This document shows positions 12,072 to 24,417 of a stretch of 64,000 nucleotides of DNA, one piece after another; within the stretch, counting starts at the first letter, position 1; each line of letters starts with the position of its first letter. The DNA is from Rosa chinensis (taxonomy: Eukaryota > Streptophyta > Magnoliopsida > Rosales > Rosaceae): positions 27,316,956-27,380,955 of the forward strand of contig NC_037094.1 in assembly GCF_002994745.2 (NCBI RefSeq), written 5' to 3'. The position numbers and the translations under genes were made by a program. The notes under the pieces were generated by a model, which ran no database searches, had not been told where the DNA came from, and saw only the letters and a list, made by a program, of their open reading frames with translations.

Positions 12072-13621
12072 GGACTAAGTACTGTTTAGTTCTTGAGCTT
12101 TTGACCAAAAAACACTTTACTCCCTGGCCTTTTAATTTCACACGTTTAGTCCTTGTACTTCAAAATTTCGGACCAATAGGTCTTTTCCGTTAGTTTCCAT
12201 CCAAAAACTCTGTTAAATCATTCACGTGGAAATTCTTCCGCGTCAAAAAGTCTATTATGCCATCACTTTCTTTTTTATTTATTATTTATTTATTTTGTTT
12301 TTATTTATTTTATGTTCATCTCTTCTTCTTCTTCCCTATCTCTCTCCTCCTTCTGCTTATCCCTCCTCTCTCATTCTGTTTATTTCCCTCCTCTCTCAAC
12401 TGATCACCCCCAAACTCTATTTACTGCTGCTTCTTCGATTTCTTCGCCATGAGGCTGCCTCCGCCCATACACTACTCGTTCTCCGACTTCGCCATTCGCT
12501 ACTTGTTCTCCGATCCCTTGGACCACCAAATACTTCACCACAATGAGGCCGTCTCCACCTCGCCTATGCTTCGATACTCAGATCGAGACCCATATCGATC
12601 TTCTCCAGCGTTCTCCATGACTTTTCGGCAACCGAAAGTGGACAATTTCTCTGCCTCGCCTACCTTCTCGACACCCAGATCGAGACCCATATCTTCTCCT
12701 CCCAGGCACTTGCCTCATCCCCGCCAGCTAGCTCGGATTTGCTTTCTTATCTTGCCAGTTGCATCTACGGTAGCATCTGTAACTTCCTTCTCCACCGGAA
12801 CCAGGAAATTGCTCTTCTTTGCTTGATTCTTTCTTGGCAGCAGAGCTTCAAGGCCAAGACCATGTATGCCAATCTCTCCCATGTGTGTTCGATTTGAATG
12901 ATCAAGTTTTGGTCTTGGTCAGAAGTTTTTTTTTTTTTTTTAATTTTTAATTTTTTTTTTATCAATTCTAGAATTAGGTTTTTTGTTTGTTGATTTTGGA
13001 AGTTTAATTTGAAGGTTTTGTGATGGCCATTGGAGAAGTGGGGAATTAACGTTATGGGCGGAGGAGCAGTGCTGTTGGTGATGGCGAAGGGGATTGGGGC
13101 GTGGAGCTGTTTGGCCTGGTATTGGGATTTGATGGTACTGGGTTTTTTGAAGAAGGTTTTGAGCAGGATTTGGATGGAGCTCATGGATTGTTGATGGAGT
13201 CATTTTGGTTTTCTTTTCTTTTTGTCTAATCGATCTGGGTTTGGGAGAAGAATTGTTGCAGTTTTTCTAGTTCTTTTTGTTTTTTATTTGGATTTGGTTC
13301 AAGAACATGTAAAATTTCTGGGTTTTGATAGTTGGGAGGTGGTTGTTCAGAGAGAGGGTAAGCATAAACTAAAAAATAAAGAAAAATAAAAAAAAATAGA
13401 AAAAAATAAATTAAGGGAAAAAAGAAAAAGAGAAAGTGAGGGGCATAATAGACTTTTTGACGCGAAAGAATTGCCACGTCAACGATTTAACAGAGTTTTT
13501 GGATGGAAAGGACCTATTGGTCCGAAATTTTGAAGTACAAGGACTAAACGTGTAAAATTAAAAGGCCAAGGGCTGAAGTGTCTTTTGGTCAAAAGCTCAA
13601 GGACTAAACAGTATTTAGTCC
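12072..13621. mobile_element. Non-autonomous MULE with ~190-bp TIRs (possible Pack-MULE)
   Basis: Terminal inverted repeats span about 12072-12262 and 13432-13621, starting GGACTAA, and are flanked by a perfect 9-bp duplication TATTAAATT (12063-12071 and 13622-13630), the Mutator hallmark. No transposase is inside. The interior (about 12420-13200) is codon-like and more GC-rich, with open stretches on both strands, so capture of a host gene fragment is possible. I do not recognise the captured protein. Confidence 0.88.
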
Positions 13622-13689
13622 TATTAAATTTAGAGGTCCAACTAGAATCACCCTATATTTAAACAATTTCTCTTTTTCTTTCTATCTAT

Positions 13690-14175
13690 CTAAGTCTTTT
13701 AAATTTTGGGAAACAATTAAAAATGTACACACATACACATGTGTGAACAATTGGTACGGATATCAGTACATATAATTTCTCACACGGATGTGACTTTAAA
13801 TTAATCTAAATGCTAGTAATATCTATGTCAAGTTTTCACACTTTTATTAATGGTTTTACATATTCACATATATGACTATGAAAAAGGTAGTTGTTACGGA
13901 TATCAATGAGTATATAATTATTTAATAAATTATATTTTTATTATTACATATAGATATTTGTGTGTAAAATGTTTCCTACAGATCTCTGTACCTGCAAAAT
14001 ATTTAAAACACACAAATATCTGTGAGAAATTTTATATCACACATATTTCAGTGAGCAATAGTGTTTATATGTGCTCATGTAGGGTCTAGTTAGTTATTTC
14101 ACACAGATGTCTGTGGTTACAAGGTCCAGTTAGTTAGTCACACAGATGTCTGTAGTTATTAACCAAATCCCACAT
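13690..14175 (+). repeat. CACTA subterminal repeat region (left of the MULE)
   Basis: AT-rich DNA with many short imperfect palindromes of the type CACA-GATNTCTGTG: cacacggatgtgac near 13775, cacacagatgtctgtgg near 14100 and again near 14138, cacatatttcagtg near 14040. These match the motif style of the CACTA terminus preserved at 20948-21005 on the far side of the MULE. The true left end of this CACTA element was not found in the window. Confidence 0.55.
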
Positions 14176-14473
14176 ATTTTTTAGGACTAAATTCAGTTTG
14201 CCCCCTCAAACTTTGGGGCAAACATCAGTTTGGTCCCTGACTTTTTTTTTCAATCATGATGGTCCTCTCACTTCTATTTTCCATCAGAAGCCTCCAAAAT
14301 TAAAAAATGGCTTGAAATGTGACGTCATTAGCTGAGCTGGACCAGACAGCATGGCCCACGTTTCTGCTTTGTCCCCTTAATTTGGCCGAAATGTCCAAAA
14401 AACCCCTTGTGATCTTTTTGACTCAATTACGGATCCATTACATGAGTCAAGACTTGTAATGTACCACTAAACT

Positions 14474-14476
<3 letters not shown>

Positions 14477-14559
<83 letters not shown>
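14477..14559. repeat. (TC)n microsatellite
   Basis: About 83 bp of nearly uninterrupted TC dinucleotide just inside the left TIR of the MULE, upstream of the transposase coding region. It may sit in the former promoter or leader of the transposase gene. Confidence 0.97.
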
Positions 14560-14561
<2 letters not shown>

Positions 14562-14997
14562 AGTCTGGGGGTTTTGAGATTTAGAGTTATGTTTTTAATT
14601 TTTAAATTCAAAGGGTTTGTCTGTTTCTAGTTGATATTGAATAATGAATGGTGCATGTGCTTATTGTTGGGTAGCTCAAATAGGGGATTTAACAAAATGC
14701 CAGTGATTACAAGTGATACTGAGGCAGTGTACTTTATGGTCCTACTGGAGAATTCAATTTTGTTTAGGGTCTTACTGTTTTAGTGGTTGGAACCGTTTGA
14801 AATGGGTTGGTGGATAAGGGTTTACCTTTTGTTTAAGCTGCCTTTTTCAGCTACCTTATTTATTGTTTAGGCCTTATTGTTGTATTATGTTGGAACCCTG
14901 CTATCAGCAAGCTTACATTTGTTGTCATGTGTTGCTTAGTTTGGCTAGGATATTGTGCTCATTGATTTTGTATTCTTGTGTTGCAATACACCCTGAC

Positions 14998-17900
14998 TAT
15001 TTTACAATCAAGGTATACCATGGTGGCTACATAGAGCATGAGGATAGCAAGTACATTGGTGGAACTGTCAACTACTATGATAATGTGGACAATGATAAAA
15101 TGTCATTGATTGAGGTGGATGGCATGGTGAGAAGGATCAAGTCTGAGTATGTAGGAACAAGGATTGATTACTGGTACTCTATTGGCAGTGAGGAAGATGC
15201 CATGTCTAAGCTGAACAATGACTCGGATGTCATCAGAATGAGTTGCCTGGTGCCAGAAATTAGACTGGTTATTCTGTACCTAGACCACTTAGAGCTTGTC
15301 CCGGGTTATGAAGATTTGGAGGATTTGTTCATGTATGAGGATCAGATACCTAATTGGGGATGCAGTCAAGCTGGATCATCTGGGGTTATAATAAAGGAGT
15401 TCCCTGACTCACCAAGGAAGCCAAAATCAGGGGTGAAGATTGAGGAGATTCCTGATTCACCTAAAAGGCATGCTGAGGTGGTAAAACCAGTGACAACACC
15501 ATTAAGGAGGTATAAACTGTGTGCAAACAAAAAGAAGGCTGTACCTGCTCTACCTGGTGTGAAGATCAATGAGGCTCAAGATGAAGTTCCAACTCAAGCT
15601 AGTAGGGCTCCAACTGTTGACCCTAGTGGTAAGGGGAAGTAGAAAATGCAGATAGAGGAACTAGTTGAAGAAGATGATGGGTGGTTTCAAGAAGAGCCTG
15701 AAAATGAAGTTGCAAATGATGGGTGGTTTCAAGAAGAGCTTGAAGACGAGGTAGCTAGTAGGGTGAAGAAAATTTTGTTGAAGCTTCTGATGATGATGAT
15801 TCAAATGATAATGATTACAGCCCTGCAAAAGATGATGATGAGTATGCAGGGTATGGAATGGATGATGATTTTCTCTTTGACTGGTTAACAGAATATGAGG
15901 TTGTGTCTAATCCAGGGGAGGGCCCTTCTGTAGTAAGTAGAGGTCAAGAGACTAATGAGGAAAGTTTTGATGATGTAGAAGACAATGAGCAGATGTTTGG
16001 GGCAAAGGATTCAGATGAAGAAAGGCTAGGGCCAGAGTATAACTCTGATGAAGATGGAGGTAAAGACAGATTCCTTGAGTTTAATCCCAAGGTTGATATG
16101 AGGGATCCACACTTCTGCAAAGGGATGATGTTTGCTACAGCAAAGGTACTTAGAGCTGCCATAAGAGAGGGGGCCATTCAAAATGGTTGGGAAGCTGTTT
16201 TTCTGAAGAATGATAGGCTGAGGATTAGAGCCATTTGCAAGGCACCAAACTGTCCCTTTGAGCTGTTTGCATCAAAGATGTGCAACATGAGGACACCCTG
16301 ATGATAAAAACTTACAATAGAGAACACAATTGTCCAAGGATTCTTGATAATAGCATGGTAAAAACACCATACCTTACACAGAAGTTTGCTGAGCAAATCA
16401 AGCTGAATCCTGGTATTTCAACAGGTATAATCTCTGCAACTCTTTCTTTCTTTTGAATTGTCCTTTGTTTAATATAGTTTGCAATGTGTTTATTTTTGTA
16501 CTTGTTTGTTGCCACAGAGTCTCTTGCACAGACAATGGTAGCTGGTGTGAGGGCCAAAGTCTCATTTCAACAAGATTATAGAACCAAGAAGGCTACATTG
16601 AGTCTGCTTGAGAAGAGTATGAAGGAGAAATATGCTCGAGTACAGGATTATGCACAGGAGCTGAAAAGGGAGGATTCAAACACCACTGTTGATATCATAT
16701 GTGATTTGAACAACCATGGTCAGCTCCCTGTTTTTAAGAGAATGTATGTTTGTTTAGGAGCTTTGAAGTTGGGGTTCAGAGCTGGATGCAGGCCCATTTT
16801 GGGGCTAGATGGTTGCCACTTGAAAAGTGTTTATGGTGGGCAGCTATTATCAGCAGTGGGATTGGATCCAAACAACACAACCTGGGTGGTAGCTTATGCT
16901 ATGGTTGAGATGGAGAGTAAGGATTCATGGGATTGGTTTTTGAGGTTGTTGGTGAAAGATTTGGAGATTACAGGTGTCACGCCCCGACCTCTAACACACA
17001 TGAGATCAGAAGCTATGACAAATATTTATCCTAGGAGAGGCAGAAAAAGGTAACTAAATTGAAGCAGAAGGAACAAGTAAACCAAAAGATGTCTTTAAAA
17101 ACATTTCAGCATGATCTGTGGCATATGTACAATATTTAAGCTTGCCTATAATACATTTGCAAAAACCCTTACATCAAGGGATCATGTCCAGAAGCATAGA
17201 AGATAATTACAAAACACAAGTTCTAACATTCAACACTCAATTCTTGACCCTGCCACCTATGAATCTGCAAAACAAGAACCCCGAAAGAGACATGAGCAAC
17301 TAAAGCTCAGTGAAAGAAAAATAATCAAAGTACAACAGAAAGACTGAACAAGTATGAAGTCAAACCATAAGAAAAAAAAAACCAACGAATTGGTTCCTCA
17401 CAAGAACACAATTACACCAATTGTAACCAACCAACTAGAACATTTAATCTCCAGAACACTCAAAAAAAAAAACATCAAGTCATCACTATAGACTTATGAA
17501 CTATATTGATAAAGAGAAGCTAGTCTGTTCAATCCCCATTCTCTAATGAAAACAAGAGCTGCACTCCATTTTCAAGTAATAATATTAGGCTGCAAAGCAC
17601 GCCCAATAGCTATGTCTGAGTTGCTATTGCATACTCGATTATAATATTGGGCTACTCAAAATGCCCGTTAGCTATGTCTTGGCTGTCTCAGCCCGAGCTA
17701 CCTAAGCTCAACGATCGTTCCACTAATCATGGTCACATCATAAGTAATGTGCACATTGCCAACACCCCATCTCTTGTTGGCTAGAGAATTAATATATAGT
17801 GAATACCATAATGGTTTTGATGCTCCTACAATATACTTCATAGGTCATCAAACACCCACACATATTTTCAATCATTCCAGTACACAAACACAATCAGAAA

Positions 17901-19816
17901 CTTAAAGAGTGATTACAATCTAGAATATAAATAGAGTTTAACAAAATCAACGTGAAATTGGGAACTCATCCTTTTTGGTAAGACTCTCACCTGGTACAAA
18001 GTAGGTCCTCCAAGCACAAAGAACAAGAGTTCAAGTACCTCCATCAACACCTTCAAGCACAAAGGCACCTAGCCTTAGAAGTCTTTAATTGAAAGTTGTT
18101 CATGCTCTAGGAAGATAAATAAACAAAAGCAATGAATGACACTACTCCAAGACTACACAGTGACCCGCACAAAACAATTTAGAATCATTTTGTCATACAC
18201 CTAGTGTGCATGAAAATTTGATACTGAACAATAAAAGTACACCAACAAGATCATACTATGAAACAAAGATTTCAGTTCTCCATTCAAGAGTCAAAAGAAA
18301 ACTGAGGTAAGAAAGAAATTAACCTTCAAACCTGTTGATAACCCAAAATCCCCCCTTAGTTTCGTCAGGACCCAAACCAAAACTCAAAACTATCCCTTTT
18401 CTTTCTTCCCCCTCCTTTTTCTCTCCAATGCAGGGTCTCCACCCTTATCCCACAGTTCAGATAGGAACAAAGGTTTGAAAATTCAAAAGAATAATAAAAC
18501 TAGATTTTGGTGTCTTCCTAAACTTTAGCCACATCAAGCACAAAAACAAGCTAATAAAAGACCTTGTTTTAGTCCACACAATTAAACAACAGCAAACCAC
18601 AAAAAAACAAAATAAATAAAGAAGCAAAGCAAAGTAAAAAAAAAATTATGGATATCACAACAGGAGATGGCAATGGTTGGATTTTCATATCAGACAAACG
18701 AAAGGGACTACTTCCTGCATGTGAAGTTGTGGTGCCTCTTGCAGAACATAGGTTATGTGTTAGACACTTGTGGATCAATTTCAATAAGTTGTTTCCTGGG
18801 AAAGTTTTCAAGGATCAGGTCTGGGCAATTGCCAAAGCAACAACCATGGCCTACTACACCAAAGAGCTGGTTTTGATGAAGCAAATGGACCCCAAAGCTT
18901 ATGATTGGTTAACATGTATTTCAATACTCTAACCCTACTGTATTAGTACTTTTGTTATGAAGATGGCATCCTAAGGTTAATTTGGGTTGAATTTCATTTT
19001 GTAGATCCTTTGAGGCCCCCAAAGCATTGGTCTAGAGCTCACTTTGGCACCACCCTGAAATGTGATGTTCTTAATAATTTGTGTGAAAGTTTCAATGCTT
19101 TCATTTTACCTGCTAGAAGCAAGCCTGTGATTTCATGCTTTGAAGATATTAGGGTCAAGATGATGAAGAGGATTGCAATCAGAAGAGACAAGATGAGCAA
19201 AGTTGTGGACCCTATCTGTACCAAGCCTAGAGAACTCCTAGAGAAGAACAAGATTAAATCTACAACTGATTGCATACCATATGGCTCTAGCAGCCCCCAG
19301 ATTGAGGTAGAAAGCTTTGGAGGATCCAAGCATGTGGTTGACCGGACCAGGAGGACATGTGCATGTAGGAGATGGGACTTCACAGGCATACCATGCAAGC
19401 ATGTCATAGCTGCTATCAACTTCATGAGACAAACACCAGAAGACTATGTGGATCCTTGCTACCTCACCAAGACCTACATGGCTGTCTACTCTAACATAGT
19501 AAAGCCAGTGAATGGAATGGACTTATGGATCCCTAGTGGTGAACCCCAAATCCTCCCACCTCAGTACAATAGGCAGCTTGGTAGGCCAAGAACCAAAAGG
19601 ATTAAAGATGCATCTGAAAATGAGTCTAAGGGTCCAAAGCTTGGCAAGGTTCAAAAGAGTTTGAGGTGTGGCAACTATGGCATACTGGGTCACAATGTGA
19701 AGACCTATCATAGGCATATTTCCCCCAAGGAAAAAGCAGCTAAGAAGAGGAAACTGAACAAAGGAGAAGCATCAACAACTCAAACTCAAACTCAGGTATT
19801 TTCACACTTTGGTTAG
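14998..19816 (+). pseudogene. MULE transposase (PB1-like, MuDR DNA-binding, DDE, SWIM zinc finger), disrupted
   Basis: Domains in order: a PB1-like N-terminal domain (about 15000-15200); acidic repeats (about 15640-15900, two EDDGWFQEE-like units); a MuDR DNA-binding region (about 16070-16290); after a probable intron (about 16424-16515) the MULE DDE core with LDGCHLK and AVGLDPNNTTW near 16805-16890; the solo LTR; the rest of the core (18665-18930); a probable second intron (about 18931-19005); a SWIM finger CACRRWDFTGIPCKH near 19357; and an eroded zinc knuckle near 19665 in which two Cys have become Tyr. There is a stop at 15640 and frameshifts near 15765 and 16280. The frame rejoins across the LTR (LEITG to DGNGW) when one ACAGG copy is dropped. 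Confidence 0.93.
16975..18659 (-). repeat. Solo LTR (1685 bp) inside the MULE transposase gene
   Basis: On the plus strand it reads TGTCACGCCCCGACC to TATCACA, flanked by a perfect 5-bp duplication ACAGG (16970-16974 and 18660-18664). Minus orientation is inferred because LTRs of this type end in GGTCGGGGCGTGACA. A roughly 57-bp unit is repeated twice near 17580-17690, with the shared core TAGCTATGTCT. No internal coding domain is present. Confidence 0.92.
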
Positions 19817-20477
19817 TAGTAGAACTTGCAAATGATATAGCTGTGGCCACTGACCACATTACTTGTTGTAGGCCAAGGGTAGCAAAAAGCAGCCGTAGAC
19901 CAAAAATGAGCTTAGAGAATCGGCTAAGAGAAGTGTTGAACAACAGAAGGTAAACTGATGCAACTAGTCATTTGGTTATTGATTGGTTTTCTAAGTTATT
20001 TTTCTTCTCATTATTGTAGAAAAAGAGGGATTAAAAGAAGGCAGCTGCAAGGGCATCAAAAGCATCAACAACTACAGCTGCTTCAAGTAAGGGCATACCT
20101 CTAAAAGCTCCTTCAAGCAAGGGAAGACCAGCTGCTTCTTCACAGGCTTCATCAAGGCCATCTGCAAGGATCCGGGAAAATGCAAACAATGCTGGAAAAT
20201 AGAGCAGGAGCTGTATGGGTTAGCAACCAAGGTTAAGTTATGATTTAGAGATGCATGTTGTAATTTTTTGTGCAACCTTGTGCTATGCCAGAAGGTTGCT
20301 AGGTTTAATATTTTGTTTAGATTATTAGACCTATGATTTTGTGCAACAGAGGATCCAAACTGTATTTTTTGTTGGTTTGGATGTAAAACACTTTGATGCA
20401 TCTATTTGGTTGCTACAACAATTTCTGGTAATTTATGCACTCCATTTTATGCTCAGTTTTAGGTTTTGCTAATTTTC

Positions 20478-20640
20478 GAGCCATTTTCTAGTCTTCATCA
20501 TGTTTTGGTAGTTTTATAGTCATTTTCTGGTCTTGTTCATGTTTTGGTAATTTTCTGGTCTTGTTCATGTTTTGGTATTTTTCTGGTCTTGTTCATGTGT
20601 TGGTTCAAGTTTTGGTAATTTTCTGGTCTTGTTCATTATT
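20478..20640 (+). repeat. Tandem repeat, unit about 31 bp, in the MULE 3' region
   Basis: Four to five imperfect copies of TTTTCTGGTCTTGTTCATG joined by TTTTGGTAA, between the end of the transposase gene and the right TIR. Copies diverge by single bases and one is shortened. Confidence 0.88.
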
Positions 20641-20947
20641 TGTTGTTAAGCAGGTTTATTTGGAGGTTTTGACCTCATTTTGGAACCCTTTTTGTGGTTA
20701 AAAAGGGATTAGATTATGTAAATTAAATTTTGGAGGGAAAATATTGTGAAATGTCTGTTATGCCCTTTTAGGGGTGATTAAATCTGACAAATGGGGCCAT
20801 GCTGTCTGGTCCAGCTCAGCCAATGACGTCACATTTCGAGCCATTTTTGAATATTGGAGGCTTCTGATGGAAAATAGAAGTGAGAGGACCATCATAATTT
20901 AAAAAAAAAAAAAGGTTAGGGACTAAACTGAATTAGTCCATTTTTTA

Positions 20948-21005
20948 TCAGTGTGAAAGTCAGTAGGTTTAAAATCAGTGTGGGTTGCTAGTTTTGCTAG
21001 TAGTG
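20948..21005 (+). mobile_element. CACTA (En/Spm) terminus
   Basis: The reverse complement starts CACTACTAGCAAAACTAGC, a CACTA-type terminal inverted repeat, followed by subterminal CACACTGAT motifs. It ends exactly at the join to the copia remnant; the 3 bases after it (TGG) are the expected length of a CACTA duplication. The MULE inserted 8 bp inside this terminal region. Confidence 0.72.
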
Positions 21006-21071
21006 TGGCCCATTCTATACTCTTTAGTGATCACATATCTAAATAAGTTTGGGGTGAAGCCGTTCTAACCA
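21006..21071 (+). pseudogene. Ty1/copia integrase fragment, left piece
   Basis: Translates to VAHSILFSDHISK, a stop, then VWGEAVLT, matching the region of copia integrase that normally reads VARxLLF...WGEAVLTAxYLINR. It continues at 25099 with TSHLINHLLSSIL after removal of the intervening LTR and one AACCA copy. Confidence 0.8.
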
Positions 21072-23506
21072 TGTCACAACCCAACCTTGAGTCATGACTA
21101 ATGTGGTGGTTAAAAACTGAAATCATAGTGAGGCATTTTTTTTTTTTTAAGTGAGAACAAATCTCTGATCACAAAAGAATAAAGGCAAAACTTGATGTTT
21201 TCAAACTTTACGTAAAAGCCATGTTTAAAAAAAAATCTTTTGACTAAACAAGACTTTCAACAAAGTTCCAAAGGAACACTTCTCGTAAAGCCTTTCTAAA
21301 ATCTGAGAGAAAGGTAGTTCATCTTATAAGCTTGAAGAGCAACTTGCTTTCAAAGTTTTCCACTACAAAAGAATGCTACAGGTTAACACTTCAGTTACTT
21401 ACAACATATGTACATTGCAAAAGTAAAAAGAACAAAATTCTGGAATGATGAACATCCAGCACCATGGAGCAACCATTTAAACAAGGAAAGCACAGTTCAG
21501 CACACACTTCACAAGCAAAACAAAGCTCCAAACATTTTCTACTCAAGACAATTCTGGTATCTCACTAACATGTCCACTCATGGACTCCTTTCCTGAATAT
21601 CACAACAAGAACATAGGGAATGAGCTTCACAAGCTCAGTAGGTACAGCAAAACAATCAATAAGCTAAGATTCTAATTCAGAATGCACTTGGAATGTGAAA
21701 GAAGCAAGTGGGATTAAACCTTAAAAGTTGCTGCTGAAACCTTTGGAATGGAATCAATGACACAATTGGTATAAAGTTATGATATAAGGCTCATATTTAC
21801 ATCATAAACATTGTTTAGCTTAAATCAGTTCAAGGAACAACTGAACAAGAAGAGAAGAGTAAGCAGAAAACCAAGAATTTCTTGATAGTCACTCAACCAA
21901 GTTGGAAAAGTAAAACCCGTTGTAAATCCAACTAAAACAACAATGAGACCATAAGGCCTTTTTGCTTCAGTCACTATGTTCAAAATTCAGAAATCCTTTT
22001 TCTTTCCTTGACTGTAACTTTTAGCAATAAAGGTTTAAAACTCTTAACTCAAATCCCAACGAAATCCTTGAAAATCCTTCTTTTTCTGGTTAGAGCCCAT
22101 TGCTAACATTAAGGCCACCGAGCACACCCCGTACAAGTGGATCCTAATCAGGTTTTGGGTCTTTCACCCTAGGGAGGCACAATCCCTACTTAACTTTTTC
22201 CCGGGCATAACCAATAAAACAATTAAAAATCCAATACTCTTTCCAAAAACCTTTTGTCTCTCAAACCAAACTGAATAGTCCAAGGAATTCTGATAAGAAC
22301 TTAAAATCTTTTTTCTTTTTCTAAAGTCAAAAGAATTTTGCCAAGATAAGGTTTATAACTTAACTCTCATTTCTTTTATGAAACAGAAATTCAACATAAC
22401 AAATACCAAAGTTGAAATCTACTCCCCTAGAAATACACCTTCAGTGGGGTATACAAAGCTGAATTCATTAACTCACAGATGAAATGAGAGAATAGTCAAA
22501 GAATGGAACCTTGTTTCTGAGTAATCTCATAAATGGAAAGTAGTCTCAAAACTTAATAGCAAGCATGTTAAAATTTCAGATTTCAATAGGAAGGCTGCAT
22601 GTGATATAGATCTTTAAAACAAAATCAATGTTTTAAACACCATCGAAGACTGATCAAGTGGTAAAGTAAAATAAATAGGCTCAAGAGCAGCTGTATAAAG
22701 ACTCATTTACCATCGTAAATCCAACTAGGTTGAGGCATATTGGAAGCGAAATAGGCTTTTGATATTGAAAGGATGCATGAATAATTTTCTATACAGTATT
22801 TTAATAAAGTAGTACAGTTCTTGTGCAAAACGTAACAGCTGTTGAATCAAATTCAGTCCAATACATCAATCTTTGAATAAAATCCCTTACTTGTTGTAAA
22901 CATGATTTAAAAGATTAGATCCCTTTTCAAATTTCAATTAAAAGAGAAGGTGGATAAGCATAAGGTAGAGACAAAACTCTCTTGAGAACTTTATGCTTAT
23001 GTTAATCGGATTGTAAGCATGTGGACATTCAAAGTGCTTTTTATGAAAATTAGTAGAGATCGAAGGAGTTGACTCAGAATCTTGGTGAGAGAATATATAT
23101 TAAACATTAGCTTTTAATAGGTAAACATGGACATGTAGCCGCTACATGTAAATTTTTAGCTGCAAAACTTTGCAAGAAGAGAACAAAGTCAGTGGCTATC
23201 CGACACTACAGTATTGGGAGAGAGAGAGGGATGCTTCCAAAAATCATCGTTAAAACTTTTGCTCAAAGACTATTTCAGATAAAACTAAAAGAACAAGGTG
23301 TAGTGATCATAGGAAGCAAGGCATCAGTACTTCATGCAAAACAAAAAAATCAAAGTTGCACAAAGAGAAAGCATTCCTTATCAAACAAGATTCCACTTAC
23401 AAATCAATTACTACCCAAAACAAAAATCTCGTAACAATTCGTAAAGAAGACATTCCAAAGCAATCACACTCACTACGTACACACCAAATTAGAAACTAAG
23501 CTATAA

Positions 23507-24417
23507 GAGCATCTCCAATGGTTGAGTCAAAATGCCTATGTCAAATTTGAATTTGAAGGTTGAGGTGCCAATTGTCAATTTTGACATACTTTTACTCCAG
23601 CAAATAGGTCTAATTTAAATATTATTTTTTTATTTTTTTCAGAATATTTTATAACAAAGAGAAAAACGTTTTCTCTTTCTTCTCTATCTTCTTCTCCTTC
23701 TGTTTCTCAGTTCCTCTTCTTCTTCTTCTTCTTCTGCAGCTTTCTTACTTCTGTTTAAATCTCCCCATTTATTTCTCTCCTTTTCTTTCAAGAAACAATA
23801 GCACATGAATTTCCATAACTTCCAAAGGTCTAAAATCGTCAATTCCTCCAAAATATAATTACAAACTTGTCCCATGAAACCTCCATATCTCCCAAACAGA
23901 GATGATCAGATGACCACATACTCTAAATGACTCAATCTCTATTTCTCTCCCTCTTTATTCCTCAAAATCGATCTCCTACCTCACCTTAATTTATACATAC
24001 ATTATCCTTAGGTTTTACATATATACATAACCTCTGTTGCGCCCCGCCGTCAGCAAAAAATGGCGACCTTTGCTACTCCCAAACTGCTGGTTTGATGCCC
24101 AGCTCAGCGAAGACCCACTGAAGAACGGTGGTGATGCCAAAATTACAGATCTACTGAGTTTTTGCTTTTGGTCTAGGTAGGAAGAAGAGAGGGAGGTGAA
24201 GGGAAGTGGGATAACGAGAGAGAAACAATAATAAAAAAAAAAACAATTTCATTTGGGTCTATCAAATTTGACAATTTGAAACCAAATTGTCATCCACGGT
24301 GGCAATAACACATGAGTTTTTTTTTTTTTTGGGGGGGGGGGGGGGGGGGTACTCTCATGTGTCATTTATAGCTGTTGGACTTCCAAGTGGCAAATGACCA
24401 ATCCGTTGGAGATGGTC
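23507..24417. mobile_element. PIF/Harbinger non-autonomous element
   Basis: Terminal inverted repeats GAGCATCTCCAATGG and (reverse complement of the right end) GACCATCTCCAACGG, flanked by TAA on both sides (23504-23506 and 24418-24420), as expected for PIF/Harbinger. The interior holds CT-rich tracts and a T14-G19 homopolymer junction. No transposase was seen. Confidence 0.85.
24317..24349. repeat. T14-G19 homopolymer junction in a hairpin
   Basis: Fourteen T followed by nineteen G, bracketed by the inverted pair ACACATGAG and CTCATGTGT. The G run could form a quadruplex and its length may be mis-assembled. Confidence 0.95.

Larger units (their letters stand above)
14184..20939 (+). mobile_element. 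MuDR-type MULE, autonomous in origin, split by a solo LTR
   Basis: TIRs of about 150-170 bp lie at 14184-14356 and 20787-20939, starting GGACTAA and sharing a distal block around GACGTCA and CAGACAGCATGG. The element is flanked by ATTTTTTA at 14176-14183 and 20940-20947 (8 bp visible; 9 bp is usual for Mutator). It encodes a decayed transposase on the plus strand and contains the solo LTR 16975-18659. Without that LTR and its duplicated 5 bp the element was about 5.07 kb. The left TIR has about 30 extra bases close to the tip that the right TIR lacks. Confidence 0.92.

Noticed and set aside
20948..21005. Treating this as plain flank of the MULE
   Set aside because: Its end reads as a CACTA terminus joined to copia coding sequence, so it is a separate element end.
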